DNA from: Alligator mississippiensis
Lineage: Eukaryota; Chordata; Crocodylia; Alligatoridae
NCBI RefSeq assembly: GCF_030867095.1
Contig: NC_081828.1
Span: 4,222,001-4,286,000 of the forward strand
DNA: 64,000 nucleotides
Direction of reading: 5' to 3'
Below the pieces are notes generated by a model. It did not search any database and was not told the DNA's origin. It saw only the letters and a program-made list of their open reading frames with translations. A program made the position numbers and the translations under genes. This document shows positions 33,961-46,350 of the stretch, in pieces; the stretch's first letter is position 1, and each line of letters begins with the position of its first letter.

Positions 33961-36542
33961 CTCTTCCTGGATGGCATATGCCGTACCATCCCTCCCTGGA
34001 ACCTATCCGGAAAATCCTCAAACAGTTACGACCCATACTAGAGGAAGACCCAATTCTTCAAGAGAGCTTCCCAGAATCACCCTCTACACAAGCACTGAAC
34101 CTGATGATGATGGCCTCATTGTTGGAAGTTAATCAGTGAAGAATGGAAAACGCCGATTTCTTGGTTTCTTTTCATTGATGGCTCTTTAATTAGTAACAGA
34201 TGAAAACACTTGGACTCCTACCAGTTCTTGCAGGCGCAACAAATATTGGAGTGGCACTTATTCCATTTTTGCTCCTTTTTTGTGTCTTTGTAAAAATATA
34301 TATATTTGGCAGATGAGATTTTTTTTTAAAGAGACATTCACAACAAATGGACTGCTTTGAGCACAAAGAAAGATCTGCTGGTGCACATTTCTCCTGGCGT
34401 GAACACTGACATTTCATAGCCAAAACTTAGGACAGCACCTGATATAAATATCAATATTATATACTATACAAAACCTTTATAAAAAAAAAATGCTGGAAAA
34501 CACATATACGACTATACTGTGGCTCAGGTCATTTCTTTTTTTTAAACAGAAAAAAAAAATCACTTTCCTTCTTGTCAAGAAGACAAGAGGTAGGCAATTG
34601 TCAGGCAAAGAAACACAGTAACATTAAGACAATGGGACACAAGGCTAGTTAATAGGTTCTCCAAGCATTTAGGAGAAAGTCTCAAGTGTGAGCTCAATGG
34701 TCCGTCAGAGTTTACATGCTAAAAACCATCAAAGCACATGAGTCGATCACAGTGAGGTGCCAATGTCTCTTAGTGGTATCTGCTGCTCCAAAGCAAAGGA
34801 GCACATCCGAAATGCTGACTGCTGTTCCCTTAGGATTGCCTGCCTTCATTTCGGATCAAGACTTGTAGTACAGGAAGGTACGCAGCTCCCCCCATCAATG
34901 GGGAGAACCTACATAGACTATAAACCTTGTCATGCGGTGCGTGTCTTCACAAGACGCAATGCTCCTCTGATAGCACAATCCTGGGATGCTAAAACGCAGA
35001 ACATGAAAATCTTGATATAAAGTAGACCCCAATAATATAGAGAACATAAAGTTACTCTGCTAATCTTTCTGTAGCAGCAAGAGGAAGATGAGTCATGTCT
35101 TGCCACTCCACCAGATTTCATTCTGCAAATCCTTCATCTGTTGCGTATGCTGCAAATCCTTCATGGGCTGGTCCATCCTCTGTGGCAAATCCTCCATGGG
35201 CAAGTCCTCCATAGGCTAGGAGGGATTTGCTGGTATACACAAAATAGGAAAAAAATCCCAATAAGAAGTGCAAAGCTGATACTGGCCTGGTCAGCAGCCT
35301 GGTCCTACTCCCAGGACCAACTCTTGCTGAGTCCGGACCATTTTAAATATGCCTTGGATACACTGTGAAGTTCCCTTCATTGAGTAGGAGGAGATCTGTT
35401 TCCTGGGAGAAAAAATGGCTCTTGTAGAGATGGAGCAGTCCACTGGTATGGAATAACGCAGTTACGATTGTCCATATCCTATGCTGAAAAAGTGGTCTGT
35501 TGGCTTTCAACCCTGCAAACCCAGTAGAGATGTGCATGACATTGTAAATAGTGGGATGGTGGGGAACATTTTACTTAAATGCATTCAATCAACAATCATT
35601 TGCTCCATTGGGAACACATTCAGGGAAGCAGCCACCAGCAGTGAATTTGGTTCTGTATATGGAAGTTATTAGACCATTAACTTATGGATAAAAAGCAAAA
35701 AAAAATGTGTGAAGACTGATTCAGGATTTGACGTCACTGACAGCTGCCTGGTCTGGAAAATTTTGGAAACACCAGAGGTCAGTCAGCTCTCAGTGCCCAC
35801 TGATACCAAAAAAAGGTGCTGCAGACCTTGAACCCACAGCTTTGAGCCCTTAAAATGCAGTCTTTGTTCAGAGACGTCTTTGCAGTGAACCTGGATCCGG
35901 ACTGCAGGCTGATTTAAGGCTTTGTGCGGAGACTTTCTGACAAAATCGGAGAAGCGTGAGCAGTTTTAACGGAGTTTTCTTTTCAGTGGCAGGGCTGTGG
36001 TCAGTCCCTAGACTCAGAATGATGTTGCAGGCTCCAAGTCCCAAACACAGAATAAAAATGGGTTGAAAAATGGGGTATGGACATTATACAGAAGACTCAG
36101 CACTACAGCCGAGATGGCAAGAAGGTGGGACTACAGAACCGGCTGGGCACACAGGAGCTGCCGTGCTCCTTTGTGCCAGGGCTTCTAGCCCGCATGGACA
36201 GGCACATAGCCTGTCCTTCAAGGGCAGGGGCTATCAGAGACCACTGGCATGTTACACATGCACACGCACACAAATACACACATGCACACACGTACTAGGC
36301 TCCGATCATACCCATGCATATTTCTGTTACAGTTATTGCTAGGGAGTGAAATGAACTCTTTCAGCTAGGCATTTAATATATACAAAAAAGGATGAAAATA
36401 ATGGAATGATCTGGTTCATGTTTGTGCACTGCTACTCTCTACGGGGTGGGTTCAGGATCTCTCCACTGCCAGCCACGGGCATAGCTGAGTTGCTTCATCA
36501 GCTCACGGAGCTGGGATGTGTGCCTCTGAGCTCAGAAGGTCT

Positions 36543-37100
36543 TTACTGGCTCCTTATGCAATGGGATGCCACGTGGCCAAGGTAAAGCGACACCTGGGAA
36601 GTCCTGGGTGGGCTGAGATCTGCTGATGGGGTAACAGTCCACTTCCTGCATCTCTTACACCACTTTGACCATTGCATTACACATGCGTGCACTCGTTTAT
36701 TGTACTTTGTGAGGTCTTTCGCCGTACACGTGCCTTCAAGCAGTGGGCGTTGCAGCAGGTGTCGCATAGTCTGAGGCTCCATGCCACAATCACAGGTGGT
36801 TGAATCAGTGGCATAGCCCCACTTCTTCATTGGTTCCTTGGAGCGTCCACCTTCGGTACGTAGGTGGTTGAGACATCACCACCATGACCACGGTTCGTCC
36901 ACCCTGATGGCAAGGACTCAGCCACTGGAATGTCCATTTTTCCACTCTCAGGTGTTTTCTTCAGCCTCTCATTCCACATCTGTAGTCATGTCTCCTTGGT
37001 GTGGCATCGAGAGGTTGGGTGCCAGTGAGGAAGCTCCCGCGTGACTTCAGACGTTTGCGTGCTGTGAGGCGGTGGTCTTGCATCTTCAGTTTACTGCAGA
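36543..37100 (-). mobile_element. Fragment of a non-CR1 LINE, RT C-terminal zinc-knuckle region
   Basis: At 36830-36640 the minus strand reads MKKWGYATDSTTCDCGMEPQ then TMRHLLQ. The pattern HKWG-x-CxCG-x-QTMxH is the C-terminal signature of RTE/jockey-like non-LTR retrotransposon polymerases, not of CR1. Related coding-like text (KTPESGKMDIPVAESLPSGW) continues upstream to about 36960. It lies in MOB3C orientation, just beyond its probable 3' end. Confidence 0.55.
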
Positions 37101-37899
37101 ATCCACTGCAGGAAGGTGATGGTCACCCAAGTGATTCTGAGGACGTCGAGCCAAATGTATTTCCATTAGTGGGAGCAGCTGCATGAAAGTCAAAAGCATG
37201 GTGCTACTCCTGGCGGCAGTGCACGTGGTCCATTATCTTGATTCTGCACCTCTCTGGCTCTCTCTGGGACTCCTGCCTTTCTACAGGTCAGCAGGTTTCT
37301 TCTCCATGTGCCCTCCTTCCTTTCTCAGGGTCCCAGGTAAGTTCAGCAAGTGAAGGCATATTGAGTCACGTCTCCAAGATTTTGCCCTCAGTATCTTGTG
37401 AGCCATGCTGTCTTTAGCCTGCAGTTTAAACAAGCCACAGCACACTGGAGCTAACGTACCTCTGGAAAAAAATGAACTTGCATTTCTTTGGCCTCAGGCA
37501 CCAGGGAGTAAATTGCCAGGTGACACGCTATATAATGGACACACAAGAACTAATTCTTTTCCAACTGACACCAGCATGAGTTAGGGCTAATTCAAGGGAG
37601 GTCAGAAGAGGAAGACCATTTTCACCTCAGTGTGAGCAGAGGAAGCCAGGCGCAGGGATTGAGTTTGAGAAACCAAGTTCCCATTCCCACGTGGGTTGTT
37701 GAACACGGCTCAGGGAGATGAGCAAGATGAAAGGTTCACCTGCAAGACGAGCAATTCAGATGCTGAAGCTACTGAGGAAGAACCAACGGTGAGCAGTTGT
37801 TTTTAAAACCACAGCTATCATTTAAACACTGAAAGAGAAAGCTACTGCCAGAAGCAAAGCAGCATTCTTTGGGGGCATGCAACTTGGATGAATAAGATG

Positions 37900-38806
37900 A
37901 TGTACGCTGTTTTTTAATCGGGTGCAAGAAGTAGGCACTCACACTACTTACACTGAGAGATCACCGGGGAAAAGACTGGCACCCCTAGTTGAAGTGCACA
38001 GCATCGATACAGGGACAATGCTGGACTTGTCTCCAAGTTCCAGACCTTTGTCCCTGGAAACAGCCCTGACGGGGGGATCCCCAAGGCTGCACAAGGGTCG
38101 TCCCCGGTGGAGGAGAGAAAGAAGTGCTTCTGGGGCAGGCACTGGGAACAGCAAACTTGACAGGTGCTTGAAGAAAGGCTCAAATCTTCCACAGGAGCAA
38201 GGTGGCTTTTGTGGCTGGAGAATGGCTTTATATTGCCTCAGGGACATCTTCACATTTCTGACCAGGTCTTTGGCTCCACCAAAGAAGAGACCAATTGCAG
38301 ACACTGCATCTCAAACTTGACAGCAAGCCTAGTGCATGCTGGGACTGGTGCTTATTCAATAGGCATTAATACTCTGGGCAGGCATCATTGATACCCGGCA
38401 CTTAGCTACATATTTCACTCTCCAGGCTCAGCGTCGGAGTTTAAGGAGATCCTTATAAAGCTGAGGACACTGCAGCATGATAAAAAGGGGTGGTTGACAG
38501 GACTTGAAAGACATCAGGGGGCTCAGGGAGCAGTCCACAATATGGGCATGTATAATATATCTTATTCCATTCAAGCCACTGGTTCTCTAAAAACAGCAAG
38601 TCCATAGAGACAGGGATGTCTTTCAACTCTGTTCAGCAACTCCTAATATTATTCAGGATTTTGCCCAGGCCATAATATGGCTTTTAAACAGTACATATTT
38701 CTATAAATTTCAAATCCCCAGCGCAGTCCTTCAAGACAGATTGTCCCAACATCCCATTGCGAGTTGGTTTGGTGCGATGCAGGCCAACTCCTCTTCAGGA
38801 AACCCT
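37900..38806 (-). other. MOB3C: Probable MOB3C 3' UTR
   Basis: Repeat-free sequence following the stop codon. A possible ATTAAA signal lies at 37918-37913 on the minus strand; an AATAAA occurs further on at 36702-36697, but within LINE-derived sequence. Which one is used cannot be told from sequence alone. Confidence 0.3.
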
Positions 38807-38836
38807 TCAGTGGCAAATCCTTTCCGTCATTTCTTT
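38807..38836 (-). CDS. MOB3C: MOB3C last coding exon
   Basis: The minus strand reads CTTTTCCCCGTGCAG|AAAGAAATGACGGAAAGG, then ATTTGCCACTGA: the peptide KEMTERICH and a stop. That is the C-terminus of MOB3C (human, as recalled, REMTERICH). The acceptor AG is at 38838-38837 after a pyrimidine tract, and the exon opens in phase 0, as the donor at 53866 requires. The coding part is only 30 nt and has no neighbour nearer than 15 kb, so automated annotation could easily miss it. The 3' UTR follows to the left. The exact match of all nine residues except R/K at the first makes chance very unlikely. Confidence 0.95.
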   Translation of the reverse strand, partial: KEMTERICH

Positions 38837-38974
38837 CTGCACGGGGAAAAGAAAAACAGATAAAACACTGTGTGCTGTTAAGGTGAAGTTTCAGCCAGCT
38901 GGAGGGCTACACGAAACGCTGTTAGGGTCTGACCGTGCACTTCTAGCAGAGGTGGTTTGGGATGTTGGTTCTCT

Positions 38975-39185
38975 TGGGACGCGTCTACACAAGACGTTAA
39001 CTGAGCAGTAGCCTAATAACACTGTGCATTAGCGTGCCGGGCAAAACCCATGCTAATACGCTACTGCTAATACGCTAGTGCTACTGCATACTCAGCAGTA
39101 GCACTAGTTACTGCGCATCAATTTAGTACTTGGTTATGCAAGTACTAAACTTAATGTGCCAAATGAAGGTGTAGATGCGTCCTTG
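38975..39185. mobile_element. MITE with GGACGCGTCTACAC ends
   Basis: The left end GGGACGCGTCTACACAAGAC pairs with the right end, in reverse GGACGCATCTACACCTTCAT. Inside, CGCTACTGCTAATACGCTAG and AGTAGCACTAG make local palindromes. It begins about 140 bases upstream of the last MOB3C exon. Confidence 0.55.
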
Positions 39186-39859
39186 GAGCTGTTTAATTTG
39201 TGATAGATTTGTTCTCTGGTATTTCATCCCTCTATGTTACACAATCTCATCTCAGATTTAGTTTGTGAAGCCTACACAAGCTGTAACCGAGCAGAACAGC
39301 TCAGGCCACAGACAGAGCATGCATCACAACTCACAAACTTGGGCTTTTGTCTTGGCTGTGCTGCTGGGAGACCTAAAACGTCCCTTCCTCTCCCTGTGGG
39401 TTTGTTCTCCCTTGTCTGGCTTCTCTATCGAGACTACAAGCTTCTTGGGGTGGGGGCTGTCTCCCCTGCGTTGATGGCAGCTAGCTCAAAGAGGCTGTGA
39501 TTGCCGACAGGCCACATTGCAATACAAAGAATAGCCAAGTGGTTATAATTGAGGGCAGTGGGGAAGCTTCCTGCTAAACCACTGATGACTGCAGGTGCCA
39601 ATATATCAGTTATCTGGCTTCTCTCAAGAAAGGATAACACTGACCCTGACAACCAGAGAGCAAGGACTACAGCATAGCCTTCCAAATAAACTCCCTTTGT
39701 TCAGTGCCGTTAGGGGGTCTTGTCATGATATTGCAAATTCACTTAGACCCTAAATCAACGCCCGCCGTTTTGAAATACGAACAAAAAACGCTGCTGAGAT
39801 CAAATAAAGTTCAATATAAACTGAGCTGGTTGGTTTTATTACGGGTCATGTTCTCGTTC

Positions 39860-39930
39860 CTCATGGGAACTCAGAGCCGGAAGGGACCTCCTGGACCTCC
39901 TGCATTCAAAGGTTATCCTTGACCCGAGGC
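39860..39930 (-). mobile_element. Short CR1 3' end
   Basis: AGAGCCGGAAGGGACCTCCT is the reversed CR1 terminus. Only about 60 bases remain. Confidence 0.4.
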
Positions 39931-40624
39931 TTCCCTAAAATCGCTATATCAAGCTCTTTCACACACAAGGCAAAGAGCCAGAAACACCAACAACTGCTAC
40001 AGGTAAAAGCAGGTGAAGCAAGGGTTCTGCAAATGCCCTGCTGTTACAACCATCAGGATTGACTTGGTTAATACCATATTTGCTCAGACACAAGAATAAA
40101 ATTTACACTTGGTTTGGGGGATGGGAGAGCGGAGGAAAGATTTTTCTAGAGATGTGGCTGCATAGAGCAGGGACAGAGCCCAATCTTCAGCTGACTCGCT
40201 CTCCTTTTTCTGCTTAACTAAAGCTGAAACCTTAGCTGCTGCGGAAGACTGAGCTCCACGAGGGGATCCACGCTTTTGAAAATAGCTAAAGAGTCTCCGA
40301 AGCTATGAAATAAGAGGAAAGACACCAAAACCAGCTGGCAGGCAGCAAAACTGCCCTAAAAACAGTGAGCTTGGTTAGTGGAATACCAAGACCATTAAAA
40401 AGGAGAGATGCTCGTTAAGGCCTCTGGAGTAAAGATAGATGAGCTATTAATCAATTGGGTGCCTCAGTTGCCTGAATAGCAAGGCTGTAGCTGCACTGTG
40501 GAGCAGGAATCAAAGCAGGGGACTTCTATCCCAGTTAGAAAATCGGCTTAATAGTGCACCCCAGTTTTGCAGGACTGGTGTTTGGGGAGAGAATGTGTGG
40601 GTTGTATGTGGAAAGATACAAAAA

Positions 40625-40795
40625 TACAGGATCATGTCCCGTGCTACAGAAGAAGGCAACACCCTACGATCCTTTCCTAGCTGACACAGGGTAAAAATGT
40701 CTTCCTAACCCCAAATTCAGTGATGGCTCTGACCTGGAGTGGAATACCAAGACTTTCTTGCCAGGAACCTGAGTTTTCTAAGTGCTCACAGAAGC
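40625..40795. repeat. Unnamed dispersed repeat, copy A
   Basis: CCCGTGCTACAGAAGAAGGC, then ACTTTCTTGCCAGG, share word order with 47595-47660 plus 47855-47990. Probably an old LINE tail. Confidence 0.4.
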
Positions 40796-41269
40796 GTCAG
40801 TGCATCGCAGCTTTAGTGATGGCCAATAGCTAATGCTTTTGAAGAAAATAAAAGAAAAAAAAAAAACCAGAAGCTAGTAGTATTCATAAAAAGAAAGAGA
40901 AATCCTTCCTGGCTCCTATAGACAACCAGAAAAAGCCCTGAAGCCTGGGATTAGCCAACAGCTACCACCGTACAAGCAAGCTGCCTCTGTTCTCCAGTCT
41001 GGGCATTGCAAATCCTTGATCCCACACATCGCACATGCTGAATCCTGAAGCCCAAACCCCCTGGTCCCACCAAACCGTCCCTTCCCTAAATATCTCCAGT
41101 TCAATCTTCAAGTGATGCAGGTTCTTTGCCCTCATGGCTTGGGCTTTAACTTTGATAGCTTGAAATCCTCTTCCAATTTCCAAGCTACTTTGGTTCATAG
41201 CCAGTTTGCAGCTCTTTGATCTTATGCTACCATTGGTTTTTTTGGCCTGAAAAGCTCTCCGCCCCCGCT

Positions 41270-41500
41270 CTTATTTATTCATGGACATTCATACTCAGTT
41301 ATTCGTGTGTCTGTTGCCTTCAAGAGGTCATTTCCAACCTGGTCGTTCACTCCCTCGACAAGGCGATAGGCTGCAGTCATGTCCCCCTTTGGCCTTTGCT
41401 TTGCTAAGCGAACCAGGCCAGGCTCTTCTGGTTCACCTCTCCCTCTGAATAAATCCTTACTCCCCACTTTATTTGTCATCCTGCTTTACTCCTCAATAGG
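41270..41500 (-). mobile_element. Old CR1-like fragment
   Basis: CTTCAAGAGGTCATTTCCAA, GCAGTCATGTCCCCCTTTGG and CTCTTCTGGTTCACCTCTC are in the order of an antisense CR1 C-terminal frame. Confidence 0.5.
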
Positions 41501-41864
41501 AGTACAGATGTCTAAATCTGGCCCTGAGAAATAGTGGCCCATCACCGTCTACATAAAGCTTCTGCCTTTCTGATTCATTTAGTCTAAAAGGTGTGTCATT
41601 ACCCTGCCTTTTGTCTGACTTCATACTAACACGGGTCTAACTATCTCTCTAGAGATTACATTGCCTTTCACTTGCCTCTACTAGGGTGCATTTAAGAGTT
41701 TCTAGGTACACCCTTAAAATATTCAGGATAACATTTAAGTACATATTAAGCTATGGGATTTAAGCATGTGCTTAACTGCTTCATTGAGCTAGGGTCTGAG
41801 TGACTGAATCCTTCAAGTTTTCTAAATGCTCATGAAGCACAGAAGGTACTGAACAAATGCATAT

Positions 41865-42240
41865 CCCTAGAGTACAAAGCTGCAAGAGACCTTTGCAATG
41901 ATGCTATCTGACCTCCTTCATGTAACACAGGGCAGAGGACTGCTCCAAGTTAATTCTCATGTGAGCTAGAGCAGGTCTCGTATAGATTTAAACATCCGTG
42001 ACAAAGAAACTGCTATGAACTTTGGTAAACTGCTCCAAGTGCTAATTAGGGTGACAAAAGCTTGTGCTTGGTTTCTATCCAGATGTGTCCTGACCTTTTT
42101 CATGATACTTTTGTCCCCTGGATTGTCAAGTTCCTTTTCCCAAATGGATATATTTGCTAAAGGGTAATGTGGTCACACTTTACCTTCTCTATATTAAGCT
42201 AAGCAGATTGAGGTCTTCGAGTCTCTCACAATGGACTACC
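41865..42240 (-). mobile_element. Old CR1/L3-like 3' fragment
   Basis: CTGCAAGAGACCTTTGCAAT, CTGACCTCCTTCATGTAACA and CAGGTCTCGTATAGATTTAA follow the reversed order of an old LINE 3' end. Confidence 0.4.
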
Positions 42241-42624
42241 ATAGAACTTGTACACTGAGGTCTATGATAGCCCACTAACCTCAATGGACTGTGGCTCAAC
42301 CCTTCTGAGTCCGGTCCCCCACAGTATCTAGTTATTCTTGCAAGACAATGGACACTTTCAACTCACATTACAATTACTTAGCATAGAGCGGTCTAAGACC
42401 ATTGAGCTTATTCTGCAAATCATTTGGATTATACCTTAAAAATGCTTCTGTTCTACTTTGGCCTTATCCTGAGATGGTTATCATGAGGAAACGGGTTCAT
42501 ATCCAAACTTCTCCCTTCTTCCATTGTTCAGTGGCTCTTTCTGAGCCTGTTCTGACTCGGCACGAAGTCAACAAGAATCTTTCTATGGACTTTCACTGGA
42601 GTTCGATGAGACCCTGTACTCTTC

Positions 42625-43100
42625 CTGGCCAGCGTGGAGGTGCTCGACCTCCAGCCCATGGGCCAAATGCAGCCCACAGAGCCAAGGCATCTGGCCCATG
42701 GGGTCCCCAGGTGTCAGGAAATTTGGCAGCAGGGGAGTGGTGGCAATTAATATGGCATCCACCCCATTGCTGAATTCCCAAACCCCAAGCAGCATGTCAG
42801 AATTGGGTCAGACCCCTTTCCCTCCGTGCGGCTGGATGGGGACTGGGCCAGTCCCCCTCTCCATGCCCATGGGCTGGGTTGGGGCCAGGGCAAGACCCCT
42901 TCTCTATACCCCCCGCTCAGGGCCAGGTCAAATCCCTTTCCCCTGCAGTGCTGGGTGAGGGCTGAGCTGTCCTCTGCTCCCCTCCGCACAGCTCGATGAG
43001 GCCCTGCCATGCCTGCCCCTGGTTTTGAATCAAGACCCCCAGATGGATCCAGCCCATGCATGGGCTGGACATTGCCCACGGCACTGGAGGCAGTTGGCAA
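42625..43100. mobile_element. Probable hAT-type element
   Basis: GGAGGTGCTCGACCTCCAGC plus CCATGGGCCAAATGCAGCCC at the left resembles a hAT terminal region. The right side (CATGGGCTGGACATTGCCC) is roughly inverse. Edges are uncertain. Confidence 0.35.
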
Positions 43101-43804
43101 AACCCCTTGGCATGAAACATTTGATTATAAAAGCAGGTTTTCCTAGTTCGTGGTCTCCCTTCCAAAGCAGCAGGTTGTGTTGCATGGTTTACGTCCAGGT
43201 CCTGCACATGCAAATGTTTACTGTGGGTGCTGGGGTGGTGGGCTTCTAATCTTACAACCATTGGACAGAAAACTGAAAGATTTATCTCATGCCCCAATTG
43301 GTAAAATGATCACTGAATAAATATATGTCAAGTTAACAATCTGACTTCTTTAAGAGGAAGCCCAAGAGAGAACCACCGCTCATACAGAACTTTAGGAGCT
43401 TGGTAGGCAATTAGCACTGCAAAATAAATCACCAGAGGAAAAGAAATCTGTATTCACAGATGCCCCTTTTAGAATATTAAATGCAGAGCACAGAGCACTA
43501 ATTACTTGCTGGAGGTTTATTGTCATTAAAAGGGGTCATTACCGAGCTAGAAGAAGAAACATTATTTATGTGGCACACAAATACACACCAAGACATCACG
43601 GTATCATTAAAGGGGTGCTTTTAATAGCCACAGAAGTGAAGACATTTTAAGACTGGAAGCTCTCATTTCATCCCAAAAGTGATCATGTCAAGTGAAAAGT
43701 CACAAAGAAGACTCACAGAGAAGACTCTGATCTTGGAGGTATACCTCAGTATACCTCCAAAATCAGAGTTAAAAAATTCCCCTCACTTCCATTGTTTTGT
43801 GCAC

Positions 43805-44075
43805 GCGCACACACACACACACACACACACATTAAAAACACACATACACACACATGCATATATACACACACATGCATACACACACACACGCATACACGCA
43901 TACACACATGCATATATACACACACACACCTATATACACACATACGCATACATGCACACATACACACACATACGCATATACACACACACATACACATACA
44001 TGCACACACATACACATATACACACACACATACGTATATACACACACATATACATACACGCATACACACACACGC
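43805..44075 (+). repeat. (CA)n microsatellite, interrupted with GCATA/TATA
   Basis: About 270 bases of CA dinucleotides broken by CATGCATATATACACA-type interruptions. Open frames of His/Thr or Cys/Val across it are artefacts. Confidence 0.95.

Positions 44076-44076
<1 letters not shown>

Positions 44077-44128
<52 letters not shown>
44077..44128 (+). repeat. (GATA)n microsatellite
   Basis: Thirteen uninterrupted GATA units directly abutting the CA array. Confidence 0.97.
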
Positions 44129-44129
<1 letters not shown>

Positions 44130-44679
44130 AATGTATTTTAAATACATTCTATTTAAATGGGCAGCCTGGGAGCTAACCCACTACAGCATGCAATACCCTG
44201 CTTTACTGCTCTGGATTCATGCCATTTAAACATAATAAAAATCAATCCATTCCTCAGTCAGGGTCTAAACCATCCGACCTCCGCCTGTGAAACAGTGCCA
44301 CCTCCTTGCAGTCCAAAGGGAAAACACAGTAGCCATAAGGGAAGAGCAGAGATGCTTGCTAAATGGCTAGTTTAGGACAGCACCATCTTGCATTTGCCAG
44401 ATGTAAAGAGCCATGCTTTAAATGCAGTTCCTTTAGAAGAGCTGCCCTGAAGTGTTAGTGACAGACCAGGGAGATGCTGCCTCTCCTTTGAGAGCATCCC
44501 TGCAAATCACATGTCAACATTTGAGCAACAGGAGTCAGGAGGTAGGCCCAGTATGAGAGTTAGGGGGAACTGGAGGCCCCGTATCCAACACTGCCACCCA
44601 CAGACAGCTAAAAAGCTGCTTGGTAAAAGCAAAAGCAGCACCCAGTCTGACTTGACTCATGGCTCTCCAGGCCATGAGT

Positions 44680-45055
44680 CACATAGAAAGTGAGGTCTGG
44701 AAGGGACCTCAGGAGGTCACACCTGGTCCACCCCCCTGCTCCAAGCAGGACCAGTTCCAGCTACATCATCTCATCCCTTTGTCAAGCTGGGTCTTAAAAT
44801 CCTCTCTTCCACCACCATCCTGGGTAACCTGTCCCAGTCCTTCCCCACCCTCCTTATGAGAAAGTTTTTCTTAATATCCAACCTCAAGTTCCCTTGCTGC
44901 AACTTGAGCCCATTGCTCCTTGTCCTGTCATCTGCCCCCACTGGGAACAGTCCAGCTCCATCCTCTTTGCAGCCCCCCTGCAGGGAGTTGAAGGCTGCAG
45001 GGGGTTCAATCCCCTCTCAGTCCTGCTTCTTTACATGCCCAGAAATCCCTCAGTA
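44680..45055 (-). mobile_element. CR1 LINE 3' fragment
   Basis: Reverse-oriented: GGTCTGGAAGGGACCTCAGG, CCCCCTGCTCCAAGCAGGAC, AGTTTTTCTTAATATCCAAC and CTCCTTGTCCTGTCATCTGC. Confidence 0.82.
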
Positions 45056-46235
45056 TCCCCCAAGGGCTACACATGAAGATGCAAGTGAATACCAGCTATG
45101 GAAACCAACTTCCATTCAGTCAAAAGGAGTCTTTTCCTTTCCAATCCGCTTGCCTTTCCAATGGCTCCGGCACCTGCTGGCAGTCAGCATTTCCCCACTG
45201 GACCTGCAGAGTGATGCTGGCAAAGCAGCAACCTGACTGCCTTGGACAAATCATCTTGCTCCTGCTTTTCCCTGGCTCAGCGCTTCATAATCACCGGAGT
45301 TTATATGGGAGAGGAATTTGTACGAATGGCCCAGGCACATGCAGGGGTGTTTCTGTTCATTTCTAAACCAAATCTGACCTGGAGGTTTCAGGGAAGAAGG
45401 AAGAACGGTCATCAGGAGAGACACGAGTGGCAAAACAGGATAGTTTCTTAGCACCCCTTTAAGACCTGCCTTTGTGATATTGCCAATAAGGCCATAAGAA
45501 GCTGGAACCTGGGATTTTAAGTATGTGCCTTCATCATTTTAACTTTTAATGTCTTTTTTTTTTTTAATGCAGCTAGGGAGGGAAAAAAAGGCTGCAAGGA
45601 CGGGGCATCAGGGTAAACACCAGAAATGACCCAACTTTAGGACTAAGAAGAAAAATAGAACAGGCTGGTTCTCAAACACACATGCACACAAGCCAAGCTA
45701 AATGATGTAGGGTGAGAGGGAAAAGAAAGACAGATTCCTGATCTTCCAGCTCTGTAAAACGAGATCGGCCTAGGAAGAGCTTTTCATCTAATGAACGTGC
45801 ACAGATGCCTCATTAGCAGCGAGCACAGGCCTACTGCATTCGGCGCGCACTGCTCCCCGAGATGCTATGTACTGACCTTGGAGAGTGGGTGGTTGGCACT
45901 TCACAGGGAGAAAGTTTTGTGGGATGAAAAGAGATCTGGGATCAAGAAGGGAAGCACAAAGGGACTGTCACCTTCACAGACTCTTGGTGAATCAAGGTTG
46001 GCGTTTCTCATGAGCTACCAGTGGTTCAAGGAGCCTACAATGGCCCATAGGGACGCACGGGTGTTTTTCCCCCCTGTATTTCTGTCTTCATTCCTGGACA
46101 CTGTGTCCCGCAAGGTCAGGCTGGAGTCTGCTTGGAGCGTGACTCTACAGCATCGCTGAGGTCTAGATGAGATGATATGCCATCAGGCTAGCCTGGCATG
46201 ATGAACCCCCAACAGAGCTGAGCAGCTGAAGAAAT

Positions 46236-46350
46236 CACCGACTCGTGGAAAATGAGGGTTGGAAGATACCTCCGGAGGTCACACCTACTCCAACTCCCTG
46301 CTCCAAGCAAGACCAGCCCCAACTACATCATCCCAACCTGATCCAGGGCT
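46236..46350 (-). mobile_element. CR1 LINE 3' terminal fragment
   Basis: GAGGGTTGGAAGATACCTCC, GGTCACACCTACTCCAACTC and CTCCAAGCAAGACCAGCCCC, in reverse CR1 order. Confidence 0.68.

Larger units (their letters stand above)
11990..37900. other. MKNK1-MOB3C intergenic region
   Basis: No protein-coding exon was recognised in about 26 kb. It is made of CR1 pieces, hAT-type elements, fold-back repeats and unique sequence. Larger stretches where I see nothing specific are 12.0-13.0, 15.6-16.7, 24.7-26.3, 27.2-28.0, 29.1-30.7, 32.0-32.9 and 34.1-36.5 kb. Confidence 0.5.

Noticed and set aside
34510..34540. Minus-strand AAA GAA ATG ACC as possible MOB3C end
   Set aside because: The next codon is a stop (EMT only); the copy at 38836-38807 gives the full KEMTERICH.
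43679..44147. Several open frames rich in His/Thr or Cys/Val
   Set aside because: Translations of the CA and GATA microsatellites on both strands.
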